Assembly: GCA_026008535.1 (NCBI GenBank)
Contig: BRKX01000004.1
Span: forward strand, 13,975,501-14,039,500
From: Perilla frutescens
Lineage: Eukaryota > Streptophyta > Magnoliopsida > Lamiales > Lamiaceae
Direction: 5' to 3'
Length of the DNA: 64,000 nucleotides
In this document: in pieces, positions 23,422 through 36,390 of the stretch
Position numbering within the stretch: the stretch's first letter is position 1
How the letters are laid out: each line of letters begins with the position of its first letter
The notes under the pieces: model-generated
The model's database searches: none
Seen by the model: only the letters and a program-made list of their open reading frames with translations
What the model was told of the DNA's origin: nothing
Program-made: the position numbers and the translations under genes

Positions 23422-25649
23422 TGATGTGAAAATTTTATTTTAAAACTCGGATCAACTTGCAAGTGAACAAGTAAAATGTAGTACATAGTGAAACAAGGTT
23501 GAATCCATAGGAAAAAAGAGAATTAAATAAGCATGTACTATGACATCGACTCCTATTTATTATCTAGATGACAAAATTAAGATTGGTTTAAGTAAAAACT
23601 AAATAAACGAGCAAATAAAATAAACAAATAATTTAACTAACGAGTTAGGCAATCAAAGGAAGGAATACTCTAGTGGTTGGTTTATTTGGATTACTTAGTA
23701 TAAAATTTGATTATCTATGATGTTTGACTCTCGATTCAAGCTCACAAAGGTGATCACTAAGGTATCCTAAATCTTCTCTCTAAGCATTTAGAAAGTGGGG
23801 CACACAACTAATTCATTGTGTCTAATCAAATCCTAGAGTGTACTTACTAAAAGCACAAATAATCTCAAAACCTTAACAATTATCCCTAATCTATCGATTT
23901 AGGTAATAAATGCCCTTTGAGTTTTTAGGATCCTATATTGAAGCTCATCTCTCGAATTATGAATCAACATATATAAATCATGCTATTTATTTAAAGATTA
24001 ATTAGCTTTCACCAATCAACAATAAATAACAACCATATATAGCAAAAATCCAAGCTATAAGCATGAATCTTCAAACATCCAACATAAACATCATTTATAT
24101 TCCATAATCCAAATAAATCTAATACCCAAGAGTATCAATGGATTAGCTACTCATTGCAAAATGAAAAACTAAAATCATTACAAGAATGGACATGATTTCA
24201 ATAAATTAAAGAACAAAGGAACCCGGATAAATGTTTTGGTCTTCAAATCTTGCTTCAACTTACTCTTCTTGCCTAATCTTCAATTACCCATCTCTTCTAT
24301 CTCTTCCTACTCTCTAAAATTTATAAAAGAGGCTAAGGGTGGAACTATATGCCCTAATTTCGAAATGGGATAGGTTTACATAGTGGAGCAATGAAAGGAT
24401 TAAAAGAAAATCAAAAAACTGGAAAAATGACCAAAAATAAAAAAATCAGTGCACGGGACGCGATCAGGAGGAGGTCGCATTTTGGACTCGCATTCTGGAT
24501 GAAGAAAATCGAGGTTTAGAAGGCTCTGCAATGTGGGATTTGGCTCTCACTTTGGGGTCACATCTGTGGTGCTCTGGGGCGTGACTCGTAGGAGATCGTA
24601 TTTTCAGATCGCGCATGGAAGAGGCCCAAAATACGACCCTAAGGAGATCACATTTAGGGGTCACGCTTTGAGTGCGTTTCCGGCAGCTTCCACGGTTTTA
24701 CTTTATTCTTGACCGTTTCTTGGTCAATTGACCTGATTCAACTTGTAGTGCGCTTCTTATTAGATTTAGTTATCATTCCATGGTCTTGAATCCCTCAAAT
24801 TTGCATTAATTAATCCTCATTTTCCTGTACAACTCAAATAAGAAACAAAACTTCCAAATCGAGAGGTTAAAAGATTAAATTGTGTTAAAACATGTGCAAA
24901 ACTCTTCAAATCACTTCATTTAACCCTCAAAACATTGTATAAAAACACCACTCATCAACTCCCCCAAACTTAGAAGAATATTTATCCCCAAACAATGAAG
25001 ATAAGAGAAAGACTGTTTAAATGATGAAGTGCGGATAAAAAGATAGAAATTGCTTCAGATATTTAAAACACATTTTGTACATTCAATCATGATATTCAAA
25101 GATCAACAAGTCTAGAAAAATTCTACAATGCATTGCCAAAATAACTTGCAACCTCTCAAAGATAGAAAGATGGCTCTTTACTCAAATGTTTAGGCTATAA
25201 GTGTATACACTCAAAATCAAGTCATACAAGTAATCAACCATATGCTTATAAAGGGTCTATCATCTCCATGACTTATATATGCTTTAAAACAAGAATCATT
25301 AAAGGCTTATTCAAGGTTGTAAAGGAGGCTCTTTGGTAAGGTACGGATCGTTTGGCCAAGTGACTCAAGAATTAATCATAAAACACGAATTTCCATACTA
25401 ACCAAATAGGACTACATTAGTCCTCTTTGATTTACTTGCAGGGCCCTCCTTATTTGATTTAGTATCATCCTATGGTCTTGAATCCCTCAAATTTGCATTA
25501 ATTAATCATCATTTTTCTATACAACTCAAACAAGAAATAAAACTTCAAAATCGGGAGGTTCAAAGCTCAAATTGTGTTAAAGTACATGCAAAACTCTTCA
25601 AATCACTTTATTTAACCCTTAAAATATTGTGCAAAAACACCACTCATCA
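23422..25649 (-). mobile_element. Collapsed gypsy-type LTR retrotransposon remnant
   Basis: On the minus strand two copies of an LTR start (TGATGAGTGGTGTTTTT) lie at 25649 and 24957. The copies match over about 205 bases (24753-24957 and 25446-25649). The left copy continues to a possible LTR end at 23422 (TGATGTGAA on the plus strand), giving a TGATG...CATCA LTR of about 1.54 kb. A purine tract, AAGTTTGGGGGAGT, directly precedes the left LTR, as in Tat/Athila-like gypsy elements. Only about 490 bp of non-coding interior survives between the LTRs and there are no protein domains. No matching target duplication was found, so the left border is inferred. Confidence 0.75.
24958..24973 (-). other. 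Polypurine tract of the collapsed gypsy remnant
   Basis: On the minus strand, CTAAGTTTGGGGGAGT abuts the LTR start TGATGAG. This is the priming site for plus-strand synthesis in LTR elements. Confidence 0.75.
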
Positions 25650-27249
25650 ATGATCGACTATATGAAATAGTATAATACATTATGAATTATTATCAAAGTA
25701 AATAATATGTACTAATGTTAGATTTTTTTAATTATCAAATTTATTAGTGAATAATTAATTATAATTAACAAGTTAAAAAATTTTATTTATGATATATGAT
25801 ACTGTATTTTATCTATATTACTTTGACAAAAATCGAGTAATAATATATTATGACTTATATTAGAATTAACTAATATTTTAGTTTTATTTTTTAAAATGTT
25901 TTAATGATGAACTTATTTTTTATATTAAATAACTAAAGATGACAATCTTGTACTAATATATTATGAATTAGACGAATATTATTATTTTAAATTTTATCAG
26001 AATATAATTTAATTTTAATTTAAAAATAATCAAAGATTATTTTTTGTAGAACATCTCATAATGAATATATGTTTGATGAAAATTGAGTACTAATATATTA
26101 TGAATTATAATTGAATTGACTAATATTTTTATTTCACAATATTTTAATCAAAAAAATAGTAGAACAAAAATCAATTGATAATATTATATATTATTATAAT
26201 TGAAGTAAAAACTGTGTTTTTTTATTGTATTGCCTGAAATCAAAGATATAACAAAATCAGACAATAATAACTGTGTTTATGTTATATCTATTAGGTTATA
26301 ATTAAAAAAAATTATAAATACCGTGTTTATGTTAAACTGATAATCGAAATAACTATATTAGTTTATAATTAAAAAATTAAACATGATTATTTATGTACAA
26401 CATAATATATATCTCATATCTTAATTAGATTCATCATTGACATAATAGTTTTTTTTAATCTTCTAATATATTATTTTTAAGTTTAGTAAGAGTAATTTAT
26501 ATTGAAAAAAACTCATTGTAAATGGGAAGGAATAATGATAGATTTTGGAGGGAATGCATTTATTATAAACTGATTGTAAATGGGTAGATCTGGAGGCAAA
26601 TGGTATTATAAACTAGGTAATTTTTTTCCCTGAAAAAGCTGATTATCAGTAAGCGATCTTAAATAAACTGGTTCAAATCTTGTTCAGCCGGGCCACAGTG
26701 TGGCCATTTAGCACCGATCTATTAATTAATGGCGTTTTGTACTTTTCACACGTACACAAACAAACATTTGATTAAAGAGTTAATTAGCTTATTTTTCGAT
26801 TTCTTTTAACAATAACCACTCAAGATTATATGGCATCTTATCCTCTAGAAATTTGAAAAACATATAGTTTTTTTTTTTCCAAAGACCCTTTTGTCAGTTT
26901 TGTGGTGTTTCCTAAATTTTTTATTTTCTTCAAAAATATAAATAGACATGCATATATAAATTAACAAAGTAATGACCAAAAAAAAATGAATTTAATAAAC
27001 TTAAAATGTAATATTATCATATCCACTCTACTAACATTTACTATATATAATGAGTTGTGTATTACTATAACTAAGAAGAAAACCAAAAAGATACAGGACA
27101 TACCATAAAAAAGAAGGAATCAGAGAAATTATCGTCTAAACATCCAAACAAATAAGGAAAGTCAACAAATTAAAGAAAAAAACAGACTCAGACTTTGTTA
27201 CTAAGTCTAAAATACAAAAAAAAAAAAAAAAATCCAAGTCGACTACTAT
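25650..27249. other. AT-rich intergenic sequence
   Basis: No gene was seen. Between about 25660 and 26150 the phrase 'taatatattatgaatta' recurs several times with variations, with interspersed 'tttgatgaaaattgagta'. Homopolymer A runs occur near 27217-27231. Confidence 0.5.
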
Positions 27250-27381
27250 TTTATTGATGACAAAAACTTGTATGAGACCGTTTAACGGGTCTCTTACGTT
27301 AGACGGATCTCCATCCGACCCGACCCACCCGACCCGATGGAACTAAATATAAATTAAAATATATATATATATATTTTTCAT

Positions 27382-27690
27382 TTGAAACCAAACTCCAGCG
27401 ACGCGATTCCCCCAATTTCTCACGGCGCCATACCCACCATCTTCACCATGGCGCACTATATCCACCACCATCGCCAATATCTTCTTCCACCACTGCACAC
27501 CATCGTCACCAACACCGTCGTAGCAAGTATTGCGACCATCGCCACAAGTATCGCCCCCACCACCATAGCAAGTAGGGTTACCACCACCGCTGCAACTACC
27601 GCAACCACCGCCGCTGCAATCAACACCACTACCGGCACTACATCTTCACCATCACTGTCGTTGCAATTATCTCTATCATTGTAAGTGTGT
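27382..27690 (+). other. GC-rich Thr/Ala/Ile-rich coding-like island in the MULE-like element
   Basis: The frame is open for 100 codons, but the product is a low-complexity series of Thr, Ala, Ile and His driven by 'caccaccatc'-type repeats. A GTAAGT-like donor (27681-27687) follows. It could be a decayed captured first exon or simply a trinucleotide-rich stretch. No domain was recognised. Confidence 0.3.
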
Positions 27691-28550
27691 CTAGGGATTT
27701 CTGATTTCAGAATTTAGGTCATTTAATTTCTATTTGATATATTGTGTATTAGTTTTATTTATATTTGTTGATTTTTAGTATTTGTTCTAAATTGTTGAAA
27801 GATAATTATGATGGAACCTATTGATTACTATGATTTTATTTATTTGATTTTGGAACGTAGATGTAGGCCACTGACTGTGGAAATGAGGATCATATCAGTG
27901 AAGTATATATGTGTAACATTTTTTCTTTAATCTGAAGTTGTGAAATGACAATTATTTTTGTTTAATACTACTCCGGTTGATTATAGCTAGAATACAGGGA
28001 AGTTGGTTAATCTCTCTCTCTCTCTACACACACTGACACACAGACACAGACACACACACACACACATAAATGAGTTCAGTTGCATTTCCAGAAAATTATA
28101 AGGTTTGTTAACATGAAAACATGGCTTCTGCCCTCTACTATTAATGCTGAAGGTTTTTCAATGGAGGAAAATGGGTGAAGTTTCAGCAGTGTTAATGGAT
28201 AAGGTGCTTTGGACACTGTGTCGTATGTACATTTATAATGCCATTCTTATGCTTGTGGGGTGTGTTTTTTTTTTAGTTAAACAGTTGTTAAAATCCAAAA
28301 AATGGATGATGGAAATGATAAAATTAGTTTTATTTGATCTAAAAGTTGATTACTTGTAGTCCATGTTGTAGGGAAATTTAGGCACATATATTCATCATAT
28401 GATGTACATAATTGCTTGAATATGGAGGCACTCAATTTCATCATTTTTGCTTTTCTTCTCAATTTTGACTGTATTGTTTGTAATCTTTTACTCATTGATT
28501 TTGCAAACTCAAAATTATGATTCGCTAGGCTAAACACTTTGCTTATGCAG

Positions 28551-28726
28551 GTTTTTGGATCCTACGATTGGATGCTTCTACCTATTATGTTATCGTTGCT
28601 GCTGGCGAATGGTCTAAAAGCTTTTCTTATTGCATTAGCTCTGCCCTCGGACAGTCTACTTTTGCATTTGCAATACAAAGGTTCCAGAACAGAGGCAAGA
28701 AGGATAAAGATGTTGTAGTTAGGTAG
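28551..28726 (+). pseudogene. Exon-like fragment in the MULE-like element
   Basis: A pyrimidine-rich stretch ending TTATGCAG precedes a coding-like block. One frame reads a hydrophobic segment (WMLLPIMLSLLLANGLKAF). The end of the block reads better one frame over (ALGQSTFAFAIQRFQN, then basic residues and a stop). A helix followed by a basic tail, with one frame change, suggests a decayed captured exon of a membrane protein. I cannot name the parent gene. Confidence 0.35.
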
Positions 28727-28748
28727 TATATATATGCAGTCAACATTT

Positions 28749-29296
28749 TTTAGTGATACTGTATTTTTAAAATAGTGATACTTGACAGTTTTTTAGTGAT
28801 ACTTTTATGTTCGTTAGTGATACTTACATCAGTTTGTGATACTTATTCTTATTTAGTGATACTTTTACATTCTTTAGTGATGCTTTAACATTCTTTAGTG
28901 ATACTGTATTTTTGAAATATTGATACTTGACAGGTTTTTAGTGATACTTTTATGTTAGTTAGAGATACTTACATCAGTTTGTGATACTTATTCTTATTTA
29001 GTGACACTTTATGTTTATTTAGTGATACTTTTACATTATTTAGTGATACTTTTACATTCTTTAGTGATACTGCAATTTTGAAATATTGATACTTGACAAG
29101 TTTTTAGTGATACTTTTATGTTAGAGATACTTACATCAGTTTGTGATACTTATTCTTATTTAGTGATACTTTTACATTCTTTAGTGATACTGTATTTTTT
29201 TAGTGATAATTTTATGTTAGTTAGAGATACTTATTCTTATTTAGTGATTGATACTTTATGTTTATTTAGTGATACTTTTACATTCTTTAGTGATAT
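28749..29296. repeat. Array of dispersed TAGTGATACTTT motifs
   Basis: The motif 'ttagtgatactttta' and close variants occur more than 20 times at irregular spacing (roughly 15-35 bases), separated by T-rich spacers such as 'cattcttt'. Larger blocks of about 170 bases are also partly repeated. Confidence 0.85.
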
Positions 29297-29599
29297 CGTC
29301 GTCAAACTCATTGCAAATATAGGGTGATCCAATTAAGCTTTATAATTATTTTTCATAAAACGAAATCGACAATTTAATTCAGAAAATGAAGTTCGTCATC
29401 AAATTAAACCAAAGACTAATGGTTGGAACTCGTTGAAGACAACATAGTTAACTTGCATATAGTGCCAAATAAAAAATAGAAAACCAAAAGAAAGAAACTC
29501 CAACCTCTTATTCATCTAGCTAGATTTGATATTTATAGGCAAACAAGCCTATGATCACATTCATTATCTCCAAAAAAAAAAAAGAGAGAGAAAAAGAAA

Positions 29600-29830
29600 G
29601 AAAGAAAGAGAGAGAGATTATTATGACAACCATGGAAAATCTTTAATCCAATGAGCCCCATTATTGCTGAAATAAAAACCATCTTCTTTAACGAGCCAAA
29701 GGCATTGTGCGGCAACACCACACCCATACCTGTTCCGACTGGCTCAAAAGGCCTCAAACTTCTTCCTCATGGCGTCCCATTTGAGGGTGCAAACGAATCG
29801 AGTCGAGCTCCTCATCAGGAGGCCCACCTC
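29600..29830 (-). other. Second exon-like island in the MULE-like element
   Basis: On the minus strand a frame reads FEPVGTGMGVVLPHNAFGS followed by a hydrophobic stretch (MVFISAIMGLIGLKIF). Composition is clearly richer in GC than the flanks. No family is recognised. It could be a captured fragment. Confidence 0.3.
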
Positions 29831-29843
29831 AACGCTCCAACTA

Positions 29844-30272
29844 TATTATTACTATCGAGTGAGTTATAATTATGTTTTCAAATGAAACAGTTGCAAAATA
29901 TGAATAATAGCTAGTGAAGGATTACTATCATCACAGCAAGTATTACTGAATACCATAGAAGTATTACTACTGCATATAAATATAAAATAATACCATAGAA
30001 GTATTACTAGTCTACAAAATTCAATATATGCATGTGATATGTACTTTTGTTGATCTATTCACGCAGAAATAACTATCTATTGAATCATAGTTACGTTTTA
30101 AGGGAAGGATTACTATTACGCTAGAAAGTATCACTATATATCATAAAAGTATTATTACTATCGAGTGAGTTATAATTATGTTTTCAAGTGAAACAGTTGC
30201 AAAATATGAATAATAGCTAGTGAAGGATTACTATCATCACAACAAGTATTACTGAATACCATAGAAGTATTA
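29844..30272. repeat. 123-bp direct repeat plus AGTATTACT motif array
   Basis: Positions 29844-29966 and 30150-30272 are near-identical, with only a few differences. Between and around them 'aagtattactg' and 'ccatagaagtatta' recur. Confidence 0.85.
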
Positions 30273-30402
30273 TTACTGTATATAAATAGTTTGAAATAGG
30301 CCCGCTGCATGAAATACATTTTCTATAGTTTTTATAGAGAAGAAACTTCAACTAGTGATGTATAAAGAGAGATCAATAAACAAAAATAAAATCTTGATGC
30401 TT

Positions 30403-30404
30403 GA

Positions 30405-30458
<54 letters not shown>
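30403..30458. repeat. (GA)n microsatellite
   Basis: About 27 GA units lie within the MULE-like element. Confidence 0.92.
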
Positions 30459-30461
<3 letters not shown>

Positions 30462-30875
30462 CCTTTCCCACACTTCAACCTACTCGTTTAACATCATCAT
30501 CAATAATCCAAGCAAAACTCATCCGTTATTATACATCCTCATTCACATACAAAAACCACTTAATCCCCTCTTTTAATACATCATTATCAATAATCCAAGC
30601 AAAACTCAACACAACAAAATCATTAATCTCCAAAATGAAAAATCACAGAATTCACCTCAAAATTAGAAATATAATCAATGAACAATTCAACATCTACAGC
30701 AATATAAACTATGAATTATTTCAGAATTTGGAAACACTTACAAGATCTCCGATGAAATAAGAGTCGACGGATGGGTGAGAAACGAATGAACCAACCTAAT
30801 CCCTTCCTCCCGCGAGTCAACCAGGACGACGACAAGTCAGCGAGCGTTTCAATTTCTTCGCCGACGGCGCTCTGC

Positions 30876-31055
30876 TCACGGCTTCTTCAGGATGGCGGTC
30901 AAATTTGAATCCGACACCGTTCGATTGGCGGACGATTCGAGGAAGGCGTCGAAATCCGGCATCGGATTGAGGCCGGAGATCAAATCGGCGCAGCTTTGCT
31001 GGAGGAGCTGCAGTTTCCACTGCTCGATAAATTCTCTTGATTCGTAGCCTCTCAT
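30876..31055 (-). pseudogene. 59-codon open frame with gene-like composition in the MULE-like element
   Basis: On the minus strand an ATG at 31055 opens 59 codons ending at TGA 30876-30878. The product (MRGYESREFIEQWK..., later LNPMPDFDAFLESSAN) has balanced composition, unlike the low-complexity frames around it, and sits in a GC-rich block. This looks like the first exon of a captured plant gene. The family was not recognised, and the frame may be either truncated by the capture or ended by a mutation. Confidence 0.4.
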
Positions 31056-31179
31056 TTCATCGTCTTTCTAGCTTTTTTGCTATCAAATTGGCGGTGAAGA
31101 AAAGGGGAGAAGAGGAAGAATCGGGGTGGAGAAGATGTGAATTTGATTAGGGCAACTTAGAGAGAGATAAGCAGATATT

Positions 31180-31183
<4 letters not shown>

Positions 31184-31244
<61 letters not shown>
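31184..31244. repeat. (TA)n microsatellite at the right end of the MULE-like element
   Basis: About 30 TA units directly precede the right terminal inverted repeat. Confidence 0.92.
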
Positions 31245-31245
<1 letters not shown>

Positions 31246-31323
31246 CCGGGTCAGGTGGAGATCCGTCTAACGTAAGAGACCCGTTAGACGGTCTCACACA
31301 AGTGTGCCCCTTTATTGATATCG

Positions 31324-31326
<3 letters not shown>

Positions 31327-31399
<73 letters not shown>
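31327..31399. repeat. Compound (TA)n(TG)n microsatellite
   Basis: A (TA)n run passes directly into (TG)n just outside the MULE-like element. Confidence 0.92.
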
Positions 31400-31400
<1 letters not shown>

Positions 31401-33787
31401 ATTAAATGCGTTGTATAATTATATGAAAAAAAATAAAATCAAATTCACACATCCACAAGATATTGCAAATGTCCTTGTAAACATGCTTGTAACTTTAATT
31501 TCATTTTCTTTTTTTTTAATCTTTACGTAAAATTATTAATTTTCAGTTCAATGCGTCAAATTTTAATTTTTTCGACGAATTAAGTTTGATGTGTTATATA
31601 TAAAAAAAACTGAGAATACCCCATATATGGATTTGGATTTGAGTGTATTGAATTGGCTAGAAAAAAAAAATTGAGGGTGTCGTGGTCGCAAAATTTATTA
31701 AACGTTGAGTTTTATTTACAACAATTACAAGATCATGATGTAATTACAAAATAATATAAATGTTTTGAATTTTAATGCAAATAACCTTTTTAATGACTAT
31801 GAGTTGTGTGGTATACTATATTTTGGTCAATTTAAATTCCAGAAAATTACGGTGGATCAGTGGATGTGCTGATAAATAATAATGAAGAATGTATCAAATA
31901 TCAATAAGTTGGCAATTTATTTTGTAAAATAAAAAATTTAATGTTGCATGTATATTGAAATTATATTTAATAAAAATAATAAGAATAACAATCTTATTAT
32001 AATATGTACCCATCAGTTATTGCATGAATGTTACACTAATTTAACAGAAACTCCTCAGCCCGGCAAGGCCCAATATAAGGTAACAAGTGGGCCCGTAAAC
32101 TGCAAGCACGACTTAATTATTTGAATATGTGACTCTTCCAGAGATGGACCGTTTGTTGTTTTATTATTTTGACGATACGTTGGCATTAATTAATGCTGCT
32201 ATAATCAATATTCTTGTTTTATGTTAAAGATATTATATTAAGTTTTATCCAAGATGACATTTTTCTCTATAAATTAAAATAAGAACTATTAATTCTAATT
32301 TCAATTGATGCCACTCATTTATAAAATATTTAACCTGCAAATTGAAGGTAAGCTTCATGCAAAAGACTGGATTAAAATTAAATAAAAAGGAAAATAGAAG
32401 TAATTGAAAGGTGATAATATATATATTCGAATTCTCTGGTCCTCATTTGTTGTGATAAGCATGAATTGTTTTTATGTGGGTGTAAGTAAAACTTAAGTGA
32501 CAAGTCGACTTTATATTCATAATTGCAACTAGAATTTTCAGTGAGTCCAAATGTTTTTGGCCCAACCAAACGACATATTTAATGCATGCACACTCCAACA
32601 TTTTAGCTCATATATAAACCTCTTAACTTCACAATTATTATATTTTCATTGTACCTTATCCAATTGTAATTCCTTATCCACAACCACATAAATTACAACA
32701 CGCGGCCTTTAATGAAGATATTATTTTTATCAAATTTTCACTTGCTTGAAAAAAAAACAAAAAACTTCTTCACAATTGTCACATTTCGCGATTTTTATGC
32801 ATGGTTAATTACAAATATATAGCATAGAATTTTCTCATTTTGATTCTACTCCTACAATCCCATGACCATGGTTCAGTGCTAGGGTTAATTCAAAATTAAC
32901 GCATTTATACAAACAACTGTTGACCCCTGCTATATTCTATATTTAATTATTTAATTTATAATAATGTAAGACTTCTTATATTCAACATATACATTTGATA
33001 TGTTTTTGAGGTGTTCATACTTGATTTCATCTTAATCTTTATAATATGATATTGCACATATCTTGTAGTCATATATATATATATATATATATATGATGCC
33101 CCATTTGTAAAAAAATTGAATTATATATCTATATGTATATATTAGATATATTACAAAAAAAAAAAAAAAAAAAAAAACTTGTGATACACATCTAAAGATC
33201 AAATTTACATCCTATTTTGCAATATTTGTACACTTTCACTCACTTAAAAATTAATACTTGCAAATATATACACGAGACACACACACACAGACCATATGTG
33301 TATGTGTGTGTGTTATGGGGGTATTAATTTAAAATTTCTTATAAGTAGTCATGATATATATTGTTGTACGTTATTGAATATTGTGATACATTAATATATA
33401 AATGATAGGGGGGTCAAACACAACACATCCTTTTCAGTGACTCAGTCATTCAATTTAATTGATGATAATAATAAAAATGTAGTAGAATTTCAACATTCTT
33501 CATCTGCTTAGAAAAATCTCCCACGCTTACACTGCTTTTGACAAACTTCTTTTGTTGCTCATGTACATGTAACATGTGTGTAGTCCTTTTCACCACTGTC
33601 ATACCATCCTAATTAAGGGTTAAAACCGATTAAAATTATACCTACTTTTTAACATTGGGAATAAATGATGTAAGATTAATATTTTTTTACATCACAATTT
33701 TCGTAAATAATTAAAAGGGATATACTATATTTTTAGGAAGTTTGAGTTTGATTAGGCTACGTTTTTCGAATTTATGCATCACGCCTC
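31400..33787. other. AT-rich intergenic sequence
   Basis: No gene was found. Simple repeats include (TA)n at about 33069-33094 and a 23-base A run at 33155-33177. Short frames lack recognisable domains. Confidence 0.6.
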
Positions 33788-34165
33788 AATAATATCGGAT
33801 GAAATCGTTTGCTACACTTGGTGCTATATAATTAAATTTATTAATTTTTCTTCGACTTTTTAATTTAATTTCAAGTTATTATTCTTTATTTTAATTTTAC
33901 ACATATTATATAGGGTTCATCCTACCCAATTAGGGTATATAATTATTTTTCAATAATAAATTTCATTTTCTAATTAATAATTGAATATTTCGTAAAAAAA
34001 TAATTATATACCCTAATTGGGTAGGATGAACCATAATTAATAAGTTTAAAATTAACTAAAGCACATTAATTTATTGAAATTGAATTAAAAAAAAAAGAAA
34101 AATTAATAAATTTAATTGAGTAGCACCAAGTGTTGCACAAAGTGTAGCGAGGATTTCTTTGGCAA
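33788..34165. mobile_element. Foldback element with a perfect inner inverted repeat
   Basis: The outer arms share 'gctacacttggtgcta' and 'aattaaatttattaattttt' in inverted form. Inside, 33914-33950 (GGTTCATCCTACCCAATTAG...) is the exact reverse complement of 33996-34032, 37 of 37 bases, with a 45-base spacer. The transcript would fold into a long hairpin. No coding sequence and no clear target duplication were seen. Confidence 0.8.
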
Positions 34166-35929
34166 TAATATTGCTGATATTGAACTAAACTAATCAGCTG
34201 CTGCATGAATTATTAATGTCGTATTCCTTGAATTAATTCTCAGATTTTGCGAGAGTTTAGACCATTTTCACCTAAAAATTAAGATCCTAATTATGATGTG
34301 TCGCTAAGCTGTATGAATTTTTTTGTTTGGAATTTGAAAGTATAGCATGTTTGGTGGCTTACACACTGAGATGAGTCGCAAAATATTTAATTGCAGAGTA
34401 GAATTTAATTATAATGAATCATGAAAATTTTGTAGCTAGTCATTTGTCAAAAGTAGATTTTCCTACCCCAAGAAAAAGTTATAACCATTAGCCGAATTAT
34501 TTAAATCGATATATTATTAATTCTGCATAAGGTTATACATCAGCCGTACGTCAGGTAACTAAATTCTTGCATTTTCCAAGAAAATAATAGAGCATAATTA
34601 ATTTTATAATAGAAAAATTTGAATGAATAAGTATTTTTATTTCTGCGGATCTCATGTAAGCAATACTAAATTTTCTCTCGATGTAAAATGAGAAATATGC
34701 TTAATTACACTTCTTTTCAAGCTACTTCAAAGTTCAAACAATATATATATATATATATGCATATATGGATCAATACAATTTTAAATTATATATACAACAC
34801 ATAATTTACGTAAGTATATTGTAAAAGGTAAGAGGTCACTAGTTGGATCCAAAATTAGGTCTAGGGAGTTGGTTGAAAAAAATAATAATGAATATGGCAA
34901 ACTCATATATATATATATTAGTTTTAAAATTAATGTTTTAGTAGTTCTTGGAAATTTTTCGAAACCTGCATGTTGACAAATAGGCGGGGGGGATAATCCG
35001 ATCATTTTAATGGTAAAATCATATAATTCCAAAAAATATTGTAGATGTCGAAATTAGGTGTACACAACATTACGAAAATAAACATCGGCTTCCCTAACTG
35101 AAGACTTTGATCCAACAGACTTTTGCAAAAGCTGGTTGTTTGAAAACGTTTATCACGTATTAAAAAAAAACAGATCGTAACAACGACATATATAATACAA
35201 ATTGATTTAAATAAATAGTGATTGATTAAATTCGTAAATAATAAAATGAGAGACTAACGTGAACGGGTCACCTAAATCACTAGACAATTTGTGATCCCTT
35301 TTAGCTGATAAGGACATGCCACAAAGCCGTGTGTATGCACGCCATTATTTTCACCAAATTAATGAGAAAATTGCAATTTTTTGTTCCAACAAATATTAAC
35401 AAAAATGAGTCACATAAGATGCACATTCATCCGTTCAGTGGCATGCATATTCGTATTCTTTTAGTGGAAATGTATTCATTTTTGTTTTTTTTTTCTTTGA
35501 TAGATTTTGGTTGTACTTGGTATTCACTATTCAGAAGTGTTATTTGTATTAAAAATCACAACCTTTACACAACTTTGTAATTACAATATGACCTTATAAT
35601 CATTATAAATAAAACTCAATATTTAATAACTTATGCAATTATAACACCTTCATTTTTTTTCTAGTCAATTCAATACCCAAATCCAAATCCATGTGTATAT
35701 TCGGGTGGTTTTTTTTAATATAGTTGCCCACGTGGAATGTACACTTGTCAATTGGTAGGACACAACAAACTGAATAAGTAAAAATAAATAAATAAATTGA
35801 GAGTGTTGAAATTGCAAAAAACATTAAAGATAGTCTTTTATTTACAACAATTAAGTAAATAAATCAAGTTGTAATTACAAAATTATCCAAATATTGTAAT
35901 TTTTAATATAAATAAACCTCATTATTTAT
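34166..35929. other. AT-rich intergenic sequence
   Basis: No gene or bounded element was found. There is a (TA)n run near 34740-34758. The frames at 35329-35580 and 34781-35032 show no domain. Confidence 0.55.
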
Positions 35930-36390
35930 AGGGCTGGTCTCTAGTACACAAGACTGATGGGCTGGCCCATCAATCGGTTCAACCCATCAATAGTGAGCCC
36001 ATAGCAACTGCAAACCCAATAAAAAAATAACAGCAAAAAACAGGAAAATAGAAGGAAAAAAACCCGCAGCTCACGATCGATTTCCTCTCAATTCATCATT
36101 GTCGAAGGTGAATCCACCACCACCGTTCATCAGCGAAATACCAACAACACCGTCCACATAGCGTACAAAAATAAAACAGAAAAAATGGGGAAAAGGAAGC
36201 CAAAGAACCGCAGTTCCCGTTCCCACAACTCAAGATTTCGTCTCCGTTTGTCACCGTCCAAGGTGAAGTCGCCACCACCGTCGCCGGCGACCACTGTTCA
36301 TCAGAGGAGCACCATCAAAACACCAATACCATTGTCAACATCTTTTTGCTGCCGCTCTTGAAATTTGAAGGTACGTTTCGAAAGTTCAGT
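35930..36390 (+). other. GC-richer, exon-like island
   Basis: This block is rich in 'ccaccaccgt' trinucleotides and ends in a splice-donor-like GTACGT (36371). It resembles in style the GC-rich island of the MULE-like element at 27382 and may be part of a related element whose other end is near 38290. No domain was recognised and no inverted ends were proven. Confidence 0.3.

Larger units (their letters stand above)
27259..31310. mobile_element. Mutator-like (MULE-type) element, 4.05 kb, possible gene-fragment carrier
   Basis: Both ends share TIRs of about 60 bp containing TGAGACCGT, AACGGGTCTCTTACGTTAG and ACGGATCTCCA. TTTATTGAT, a 9-bp duplication, flanks the element at 27250-27258 and 31311-31319. 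No transposase was seen. The interior holds GC-rich coding-like islands near both ends in opposite orientation (27382-27690 plus, 30876-31055 minus), an exon-like island after a good acceptor (28551), one at 29600-29830, and two motif arrays. This is the build of a non-autonomous MULE that has picked up gene fragments; the capture is inference. Confidence 0.82.

Noticed and set aside
23420..25660. CRISPR-like or riboswitch features suggested by direct repeats
   Set aside because: The direct repeats are LTR copies in a plant nuclear context; bacterial feature types do not apply.
21341..26710. Inverted phrases around CACTGTGTGGCC (21341) and CCACAGTGTGGCC (26692) as ends of one 5-kb element
   Set aside because: Similarity covers only about 20 bases, no flanking duplication is seen, and an unrelated retroelement remnant and a gene lie between them.
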